Of a DNA stretch of 64,000 bases, positions 55,078-64,000 are shown in pieces. Every line of letters starts with the position of its first letter. The first letter of the stretch is position 1. The notes below the pieces were generated by a model that was not told the origin of the DNA, ran no database searches, and worked only from the letters and a program-made list of their open reading frames with translations. Source of the DNA: Acidovorax soli (GTDB lineage: Bacteria; Pseudomonadota; Gammaproteobacteria; Burkholderiales; Burkholderiaceae_C); the NCBI RefSeq assembly GCF_014207955.1, contig NZ_JACHLK010000005.1:310001-374000 (forward strand), given 5' to 3'. A program made the translations under genes and the position numbers.

Positions 55078-56156
55078 GTGAACTGGTGGCGGCAGCGCCT
55101 GGCGCACGCTGGGTTCCGGGGCGCCTGACCCCCCGCAGCGCACTGGCCCTGGGCCTGGCGCTGGTGGCTGCGGCCTTTGTCTGGGCCAGCACCCAGGGGG
55201 CCTATGCGATCACGGTCAACCAGCTGTGGCAGGTGCTGCTGCAGGCCGTGGGCGCCGTGCCCGCACCCGAGAATGCGCCCGAGTACCTGGTGTTCGTCAA
55301 TATCCGCCTGCCACGCCTGCTGATGGGCGTGGCCGCGGGCGCAGGCCTGGGCCTGGCCGGCGCGCTGATGCAGGGCCTGTTCCGCAACCCGCTGGCCGAC
55401 CCCGGCTTGATCGGCGTGAGCAGCGGGGCCGCGCTGGCCGCGGCGCTGACCATTGTGCTGGGCATGCATTGGCTGCCCGATCTGCCGCGCACCCTGGGCA
55501 GCTGGCCCCTGGTGGCGATGGCCTTCGGCGGTGGCATGGTGGTCACGGCGCTGATCTACGGCCTGGCGCAGGCCGATGGTGGCACGCGCATGGGGCTCAT
55601 GCTGCTGGCGGGCGTGGCAGTCAACGCGCTGGCGCTGGCAGGCCTGGGCTACCTCAATTTCATCTCCACCGACGAGCAGTTGCGCAACATCCAGATGTGG
55701 CTCTTGGGCAGCCTGGGTGGAGCACGCTGGAGCGCCGTGGCCCTGGTGGGGGCCATCGTGACCGTGGCCTGCGGCCTGGGCCTGGCGCTGGCGCGGCCGC
55801 TCAATGCCATTGCCCTGGGCGAGGCGCAGGCTGCGCTGCTGGGCGTGCCGGTGGAGCGCACCAAGCGCCTGGCCGTGCTGGTGACGGCGCTGGCCGTGGG
55901 GGCCGTCACGGCTGCCACCGGCATCATCGGTTTCATCGGCCTGGTGGCGCCGCACTGGGTGCGCCTGGTGGCCGGGCCGGACCACCGCGTGGTGCTGCCG
56001 TGCTCGGCGCTGCTGGGTGCCACGCTGGTGCTGGTGGCCGACGTGGTGGCACGCACCATCGTCAAGCCCGCCGAGCTGCCGCTCGGGGTGCTCACGGCCT
56101 TCATCGGCGTGCCGCTGTTCCTGGCCATGCTGCGCCAGTTTCGGAGCAAGGTATGA
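55074..56156 (+). CDS. hmuU: Heme ABC transporter permease (FecCD family)
   Basis: 360-residue inner-membrane permease with about ten helices and the FecCD signatures RLPRLLMGVAAGAGLGLAGA and GFIGLVAPHWVRLVAGPDHR. It starts with GTG at 55074, overlapping the hmuT stop. It forms a homodimer with two HmuV ATPases and takes heme from HmuT. The gene ends overlapping the hmuV start (ATGA at 56153-56156). Confidence 0.95.
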   Translation: MSELVAAAPGARWVPGRLTPRSALALGLALVAAAFVWASTQGAYAITVNQLWQVLLQAVGAVPAPENAPEYLVFVNIRLPRLLMGVAAGAGLGLAGALMQGLFRNPLADPGLIGVSSGAALAAALTIVLGMHWLPDLPRTLGSWPLVAMAFGGGMVVTALIYGLAQADGGTRMGLMLLAGVAVNALALAGLGYLNFISTDEQLRNIQMWLLGSLGGARWSAVALVGAIVTVACGLGLALARPLNAIALGEAQAALLGVPVERTKRLAVLVTALAVGAVTAATGIIGFIGLVAPHWVRLVAGPDHRVVLPCSALLGATLVLVADVVARTIVKPAELPLGVLTAFIGVPLFLAMLRQFRSKV

Positions 56157-56965
56157 GTGCCTTGCCCCAAGCATCCGGCGACCCATTGGTCTGCGATCAA
56201 TTGGGCGTGGGCCTGCCTGGCCGGCCCTTGCTGGCCACCGTGCATGCGCAGCTGCAGCCCGGCCGCTTTACGGCCATCCTCGGGCCCAACGGGGCGGGCA
56301 AGTCCACGTTGCTGTCCATGCTCTCGGGCCAGCGCACGCCGCGCTCGGGCAGCGTGGGCCTGTCGGGCCGCCCGCTGGCACGCATCGGCGCACCAGAACT
56401 GGCGCGCCTGCGCGCCGTGCTGCCGCAGGAGACGGCCGTGGCCTTCGATTTCACGGTGCAGGAGGTGGTGGAGATGGGCCGCTTTCCGCACCGGCAATCT
56501 CCCAGCCGGCAGGAGGCGCGCATTGCCCACGATGCCATGGAGGCCACGGGCGTGGCGCACCTGGCGACGCGAGGGGTGAATACCCTCTCGGGTGGCGAGC
56601 GTGCACGTGCCCACCTGGCGCGCGCGTTGGCGCAGATCTGGGAGCCCTTGCCCGACGGCGCCACACGCTGGCTGCTGCTCGACGAGCCTACTGCGGCGCT
56701 CGACCTGGCGCACCAGCACCAGGCCATGGCCCTGGTGCGCCGCTGGGCGGTGGAGCAGGGCATCGGCGTGGTGGCGGTGCTGCACGATTTGAACCTGGCG
56801 CTGCGCTATGCGCACGACGTGGTGCTGATGGGGGCCGGGCGCTGCGACGTAGGCCCTGCACCGGAGATACTCAACCCCGCCGCGATTGCGCGCGTGTGGG
56901 GCGTGCAATGCTCCGAGGTGCGCGCCAGCGATGGCGTGGCGCAGTTCCTGGTGGCAGCCGGGTGA
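56153..56965 (+). CDS. hmuV: Heme ABC transporter ATP-binding protein
   Basis: 270-residue ATPase powering heme import. Walker A is GPNGAGKST (near residue 45), the Q-loop VLPQETAVAF, the signature LSGGERAR, Walker B WLLLDEPTAALD and the H-loop VLHDLNLAL. The ATG lies in the hmuU stop. Last gene of the heme operon; the next gene begins 112 bases downstream and belongs to a metal-efflux unit. Confidence 0.95.
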   Translation: MSALPQASGDPLVCDQLGVGLPGRPLLATVHAQLQPGRFTAILGPNGAGKSTLLSMLSGQRTPRSGSVGLSGRPLARIGAPELARLRAVLPQETAVAFDFTVQEVVEMGRFPHRQSPSRQEARIAHDAMEATGVAHLATRGVNTLSGGERARAHLARALAQIWEPLPDGATRWLLLDEPTAALDLAHQHQAMALVRRWAVEQGIGVVAVLHDLNLALRYAHDVVLMGAGRCDVGPAPEILNPAAIARVWGVQCSEVRASDGVAQFLVAAG

Positions 56966-56970
56966 TGCGC

Positions 56971-56990
56971 AGATGACGATTGCGTCATCT
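56971..56990. promoter_or_regulatory. Perfect 8-4-8 inverted repeat upstream of the metal-efflux operon
   Basis: AGATGACG-ATTG-CGTCATCT, starting 6 bases after the hmuV stop and about 88 bases before the CzcI-like gene. It could be a metal-regulator operator or a terminator-like hairpin for the heme operon. No T-run follows, which favours an operator. Confidence 0.45.
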
Positions 56991-57077
56991 TGCCGGGCCT
57001 TGCCCTTGGGGCCATGGGGATATGCGTGCCGGCGCATGCTGCGCCGCGCCATCTTGTCACTAGAATGCGCGCACACC

Positions 57078-57458
57078 ATGCGCCGCCTGCTGCTTGTCTT
57101 TCTGCTGCTGTTCATGCCGCTCCAGTCCATCTGGGCCGCGGCATCGCCGTACTGCGGGCACGAGGCAGCACCGCAAGCCTCGCATTTCGGCCACCATGTG
57201 CACGAGCACCAGGCCGATGACGGGCATGCCGTCCCTTCCCAGGCGGGCGAGACGCCGGACCACAAAGGTCTGGCCACCTCCGGCACGGCGGACATGGACT
57301 GCCACGCCTGCCACGGCGCGGGCAGCGGCATGGCGCTGAGCGCCAGTGCGCAGGCCATCGTGGTGTCGGTGGGCCGCCCTGCGCCGCAGATGGCGCCGGC
57401 CTGGGTGCATCCCCCCCTTTCCCGCCCCGAACGCCCCAATTGGTTCTCCCTCGCCTGA
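57078..57458 (+). CDS. CzcI-like small periplasmic protein of a metal-efflux operon
   Basis: 126-residue exported protein: signal peptide MRRLLLVFLLLFMPLQSIWA, then a His-rich region (GHEAAPQASHFGHHVHEHQ) and a CHACH motif near residue 75, which look metal-binding. It resembles the small CzcI proteins that open czc operons in Cupriavidus and relatives and modulate induction by zinc, cobalt or cadmium. It stands first here, followed after 141 bases by the outer-membrane factor gene. Confidence 0.78.
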   Translation: MRRLLLVFLLLFMPLQSIWAAASPYCGHEAAPQASHFGHHVHEHQADDGHAVPSQAGETPDHKGLATSGTADMDCHACHGAGSGMALSASAQAIVVSVGRPAPQMAPAWVHPPLSRPERPNWFSLA

Positions 57459-57599
57459 GCGGCGAGGCGGGCTGCGGGCAGCCCCTTTCCTGACGATTCC
57501 ACGCTGCCTGGATGGGCAGCCACGGTGCGCGCGTGCGCGCCCGGCATCGTGCCTTGCCGATTTCAACCCCGTGGCCCCCGGCCACTGCAGAGGAATCGG

Positions 57600-58856
57600 A
57601 TGCAACGAACGAGAGAAACGAACCACACCCCACGGCTGCGCATGGCGGCCGTGGCCCTGGCGTGGGCACTGGGCGGCAGTGCCGCGCTGGCCCAGTCGCC
57701 GCCGGCACAGCCGCCGCTCACGCTGAAAGCCTTGTTCGACAGGGCCTGGGAACGCCAGCCTGAGGCGCAGTCGGCCGCGCTGCGGCGCGAGTCCGCGCAG
57801 GCCGCGCGCAGCGGTGCCGACGCCTGGACGGCCGAGCCCGCCGCGCTGGAACTGTCGCGCAAGAGCGACCGCCCCGGCAGCAACCAGGGCAGCCGCGAAT
57901 ACGAGGTGGGCGTGGCCCTGCCGCTGTGGCTGCCCGGTGAGCGCGCCCGCAAGGCGGCGCTGGGCGATGCCGAGCTCCAGGCCGTGGAAAGCCGCCGCCG
58001 GGCCGCGCAGCTGCAGTTGGCGGCCACCGTGCGCGAGGCCTGGTGGGCCTTGCAGCGGGCCCAGGCGGAGCTGGGACTGGCCCAGGACCGGCTGCACAGC
58101 GCGCAGCAGCTCGCGGCCGACGTGGCGCGGCGCTTCCAGGCCGGTGACATGTCGCGCGCCGACCAGACCCAGGCCGATGGTGCCGTGGCCCAGGCCGAGG
58201 CCGCCGTGGCCGAAGCCACGGGCGCGCGCGATGCCGCGCAGGCCGCGCTGGCGGTGTGGGGCGGTGCCGTGGTCCAGGCCGATGGCGCCGAGCCCGAGGC
58301 CTTGCCCGCCGCCGGACTGCCCGCCGACCACCCCGCCGTGGCGGATTGGCAGGACCAGGCCGAGGTGGCGCGCCGCAGCGCCGACCTGGCGGCCGTGCAG
58401 ACCCGGGCCAACCCCGAGCTGACCGTGGCCGCCACGCGGGCGCGCGAGCAGTCGGGCGAACGCTATGCGCAAAGTTTCACGCTGGGCTTGCGCATTCCCC
58501 TGGGCGGCGGCGACCGCGCGCGTGCCAAGGAGGCCGCTGCACGCGCCGACGCACTGGATGCCGAGGCGCGCGTGCGCGTGGAGCAGGACCGGCTGGCCGC
58601 CGAGGTGGCTGCGGCCACGGCCCGTGTCCAGTCGATGAAGCGCCAGCGCGAGGCCATGGAGCGCCATGCGGCCCTGGCACGCGATGCGCGCGGCTTTGTC
58701 GACAAGGCCTTCCGCCTGGGCGAGGCCGACTGGCCCACGCGCCTGCGCGTGGAGCTCGACGCCGTGCAGGCCGAACGCCAACTGGCGCGCGCGCGCATCG
58801 ATGCGGCCGCCGCCATCTCCAGCCTGCGCCAGGCCCTGGGCCTGCTGCCGCAGTGA
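57600..58856 (+). CDS. Outer-membrane factor of the heavy-metal efflux system (CzcC-like)
   Basis: 418-residue TolC/OEP-family protein with a signal peptide (AALAQS) and no lipobox. Two long coiled-coil repeat units follow, and the C-terminal part contains RIPLGGGDRARAKEAAARAD and DWPTRLRVELDAVQAERQLA. Conservation is typical of CzcC, which varies widely. The start ATG at 57600 follows AGAGGAA. It provides the outer-membrane channel for the adaptor and pump encoded downstream. Confidence 0.88.
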   Translation: MQRTRETNHTPRLRMAAVALAWALGGSAALAQSPPAQPPLTLKALFDRAWERQPEAQSAALRRESAQAARSGADAWTAEPAALELSRKSDRPGSNQGSREYEVGVALPLWLPGERARKAALGDAELQAVESRRRAAQLQLAATVREAWWALQRAQAELGLAQDRLHSAQQLAADVARRFQAGDMSRADQTQADGAVAQAEAAVAEATGARDAAQAALAVWGGAVVQADGAEPEALPAAGLPADHPAVADWQDQAEVARRSADLAAVQTRANPELTVAATRAREQSGERYAQSFTLGLRIPLGGGDRARAKEAAARADALDAEARVRVEQDRLAAEVAAATARVQSMKRQREAMERHAALARDARGFVDKAFRLGEADWPTRLRVELDAVQAERQLARARIDAAAAISSLRQALGLLPQ

Positions 58857-58894
58857 ATACCCGGTCTTTTCCGCCCCCATTTTTGGTGACCCAC

Positions 58895-59437
58895 ATGCAA
58901 CTCCCTTCTCTTTTCTCCGCCCTGGGCCTGGCCTTGGTGCTGGGCCTGGCGCCCCTGTGGGCCCATGCCCATGGCGACCATGGCGCGGCCCCCGCCGCTG
59001 CGGCCGACGCATCCCTGCCGCGCTTTGCCGCCACCTCCGACCTGTTCGAGCTGGTCGGCGTTCTTGAGGGGCAAAAACTTGCGCTCTACCTCGACCACGC
59101 GGGCGACAACAGCCCCGTGAAGGAGGCCCAGCTTGAACTCGACATCGCCGGCACGCGCGTGCCCGTGACCCGCGTGGCCGATGGCGAATTCCAGGCCGCC
59201 CTGTCCGCACCCCTGGCCGAGGGCGTGAGCCCGGTCACGGCCACCGTGGCCGCCGGCAACGAGACCGACCTGCTGGCGGGCGAGATCGACGTGCATGCCG
59301 CCGTGCAGGCCCCTGCCGGGCCGGCGGGCCCGCGCAAGGCCTGGGTGGCAGGTGCCGTCGCCGCCGTGCTGGCGGCGCTGGCCGCCGTGTGGGGCCTGCG
59401 CCGTGGCCGCACCGCCCGCGTGGGAGGTGCCGCATGA
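58895..59437 (+). CDS. Membrane-anchored accessory protein of the metal-efflux operon
   Basis: 180-residue protein with a signal peptide ending AHAHGDHG, a beta-rich periplasmic domain (FAATSDLFELVGVLEGQKLA; LYLDHAGDNSPVKEAQLELD) and a C-terminal membrane helix followed by a basic tail (LRRGRTAR). The periplasmic domain resembles the N-terminal extension found fused to some CzcB-type adaptors. Here it is a separate gene whose stop overlaps the adaptor start (ATGA at 59434-59437). It is probably a metal-sensing or metal-delivery part; the name is unsettled. Confidence 0.78.
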   Translation: MQLPSLFSALGLALVLGLAPLWAHAHGDHGAAPAAAADASLPRFAATSDLFELVGVLEGQKLALYLDHAGDNSPVKEAQLELDIAGTRVPVTRVADGEFQAALSAPLAEGVSPVTATVAAGNETDLLAGEIDVHAAVQAPAGPAGPRKAWVAGAVAAVLAALAAVWGLRRGRTARVGGAA

Positions 59438-60555
59438 GCCGCCGTGCCATTGCCCCCACCCTGGCGGCCCTTGTGGCCGCCGTCAGCCTGAATGCGGCGC
59501 TGCCCGCCTGGGCCGGCGAAGGCCATGACCATGGCGACGCCCCGCCCGCAGCCGACGGCAACGGCCCCAAGCGCCAGCCCGATGGCAGCGTCTTCTTGCC
59601 CAAGCCCGCGCAGCGCCAGCTGGGCGTGCGCACCCTGGTGGCGGCCGAGGGCCGGCACGCCAAGGCCTTCGAGCTGGCCGGCACCGTGGTCATGGACCCG
59701 AATGCCGGCGGCAAGGTGCAGGCCGCGCTGGCCGGCCGGCTGGAGGCCGGGCCCAAGGGCCTGCCTGGCGTGGGCCAAGCGGTGCGCAAGGGCGAGGTGC
59801 TGGCCTATGTGGTGCCCACAGCGGGCGCCATCGAGCGCTCCAACCAATTGGCCCAACAGGCCGAGCTGCGTGCCTCGCGCGATCTGGCGGCACGGCGCGT
59901 GGCGCGGCTCAAAGAGCTGGCCGACACCGTGCCGCGCAAGGAGATCGAGGCGGCCGAGAGCGAGCTGCAGAGCTTCACCCAGCGCCTGGGCGCGGTGGGG
60001 GCCGGCCTGTCCACGCGCGATGCGCTGCTGGCGCCGGTCTCGGGCGTGATCGCTTCGGCCAACGCCGTGGCCGGCCAGGTGGTGGATGCGCGCGAGCTGG
60101 TGTTCGAGGTGGTGGACCCCGCGCGCCTGCGCGTCGAGGCCCTGGCCTATGACACGGCGCAGGCCCACAGCGTGGCCGGCGCCGCGTTGGCCGTGGGCGG
60201 GCAGCGCGTGCCGCTGCGCTTTCTGGGCGCGGCGCGCAGCCTGCGCGAGCAGGCGCTGCCGCTGCAGTTTGCCGGCGACTCGGCGGTGCTGGGCACCCTG
60301 GCCCTGGGCCAGCCCGTGCGCGTGTTCGTGCAGTCCACCGAGCAGGTGGCCGGTGTGCAGGTGCCGGTTGCCGCGCTGCTGCGCAACCCCGCGAACCAGA
60401 CCATCGTCTGGGTCAAGGAATCGCCCGAGCGCTTCGTGCCGCGTGTGGTCACCCATGTGCCGCTCGACGGCACCTCGGTGGCCGTGACCTCGGGCCTCAA
60501 GGCCGGTGACCGCGTGGCCACGCAGGGCGCCACGCTGATCAACCAGGTCCGCTGA
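59434..60555 (+). CDS. Heavy-metal RND efflux periplasmic adaptor (CzcB-like)
   Basis: 373-residue membrane fusion protein. Signal peptide ends LPAWAGEGHDHGD, leaving a His/Asp-rich mature N-terminus suited to metal capture. Then come the beta-barrel and lipoyl parts (QLGVRTLVAAEG, FELAGTVVMDPNAGGKVQAA), an alpha-hairpin (about 135-195) and the second lipoyl half (LLAPVSGVIASANAVAGQVV). The ribosome binding site GGGAGG lies in the end of the previous gene. It connects the pump with the CzcC-like channel. Confidence 0.92.
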   Translation: MSRRAIAPTLAALVAAVSLNAALPAWAGEGHDHGDAPPAADGNGPKRQPDGSVFLPKPAQRQLGVRTLVAAEGRHAKAFELAGTVVMDPNAGGKVQAALAGRLEAGPKGLPGVGQAVRKGEVLAYVVPTAGAIERSNQLAQQAELRASRDLAARRVARLKELADTVPRKEIEAAESELQSFTQRLGAVGAGLSTRDALLAPVSGVIASANAVAGQVVDARELVFEVVDPARLRVEALAYDTAQAHSVAGAALAVGGQRVPLRFLGAARSLREQALPLQFAGDSAVLGTLALGQPVRVFVQSTEQVAGVQVPVAALLRNPANQTIVWVKESPERFVPRVVTHVPLDGTSVAVTSGLKAGDRVATQGATLINQVR

Positions 60556-60568
60556 GGGAGCCACCACC

Positions 60569-63688
<3,120 letters not shown>

Positions 63689-63727
63689 TTTTTTCCCTGT
63701 GTTCCACAACCCTCTGAAAGGACATCC

Positions 63728-64000
63728 ATGACAAGCAAGTACCTCCTGGCCGCGCTGGCGCTGGCCGTTTCGGGCGCCGCCTTCGCGGCCGGCGACCACA
63801 GCCATGGCGACGACCACAAGCCGCAGCACGGCGGCATCGTGGCCGGCACCCACGACATGGACTACGAACTGGTGGCGCGGCCCGACGTGCTCACCCTGCA
63901 CCTGCGCGACCACGGCAAGCCGGCCAGCGCGCAGGGCGTGAATGCCAAGCTCACCCTGCTCAACGGCACGGAAAAGTCCGAAGCGGTGCTGGTGCCGGCG
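63728..64000 (+). CDS. His-rich periplasmic protein of the metal-efflux operon, cut by the window end
   Basis: The first 91 residues are visible; the frame is still open at the last base. Signal peptide of about 21 residues (SGAAFAAG), then a His/Asp-rich stretch GDHSHGDDHKPQHGG and a beta-type segment (DMDYELVARPDVLTLHLRDH). It lies 39 bases after the pump gene and ends the visible operon. It is likely a periplasmic metal-binding accessory protein; the family is common at the 3' end of such operons but has no agreed name. Confidence 0.72.
   Translation, partial: MTSKYLLAALALAVSGAAFAAGDHSHGDDHKPQHGGIVAGTHDMDYELVARPDVLTLHLRDHGKPASAQGVNAKLTLLNGTEKSEAVLVPA

Overview
The window is a high-GC, gene-dense bacterial chromosome segment. 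Protein content points to a betaproteobacterium of the Comamonadaceae (Acidovorax/Comamonas/Delftia-like). The pointers are an RND pump operon, DUF3325/DUF3649/PepSY iron modules, a VF530-type protein, MocR and LysR regulators, and a Czc-type metal operon. The genus is an inference. I found no rRNA, tRNA, CRISPR array, insertion sequence, integrase or prophage gene, so this reads as ordinary chromosome with a dense metal-handling region.

Layout. Bases 1-4.7 kb: the 3' part of comEC, then a circularly permuted ATP-grasp gene and an Alpha-E gene as a translationally linked pair. 4.7-11 kb: small regulator/enzyme pairs (LysR with a divergent nitrilase; MocR with a divergent DJ-1/PfpI protein; a VF530 protein; a second LysR divergent from an alpha/beta-hydrolase-fold protein that has lost its catalytic serine). 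11-17.5 kb: a complete adaptor-pump-outer membrane factor RND operon behind a promoter laid out like a SoxR/MerR-type promoter (18-bp palindrome inside a 19-bp spacer). 17.6-26.2 kb: an aldehyde dehydrogenase, a HEAT-like protein, a LytS/LytTR two-component pair, a LuxR solo, a MarR-GNAT pair and an MHYT-GGDEF diguanylate cyclase.

26.3-57 kb is an iron acquisition region. Seven TonB-dependent receptors lie within about 26 kb. Two inner-membrane modules, each with a PepSY-type predicted reductase plus small membrane proteins, stand upstream of tandem receptor pairs. There is also a DUF4198 periplasmic protein, bacterioferritin, an FTR1-type iron permease, an AraC regulator beside a receptor, and a six-gene heme uptake operon (receptor, a 115-residue unknown, HmuS, HmuT, HmuU, HmuV). 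Fur-box-like sequences precede most of these transcription units. The peroxide defence genes ahpC and ahpF sit inside this region, which fits joint handling of iron and peroxide.

57-64 kb holds a heavy-metal RND efflux operon (CzcI-like, CzcC-like, a small membrane-anchored accessory protein, CzcB-like, HME-type pump) and the beginning of a histidine-rich periplasmic protein cut by the window edge.

Most attractive leads: the SoxR-like promoter with a possible 28-codon leader ORF ahead of the RND pump; the catalytically broken hydrolase next to it; the paired reductase/small-membrane-protein/tandem-receptor modules; the extra gene in the heme operon; and a bacterioferritin with Thr in place of a ferroxidase glutamate. 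All functions are read from sequence and memory of families; no database search was possible.
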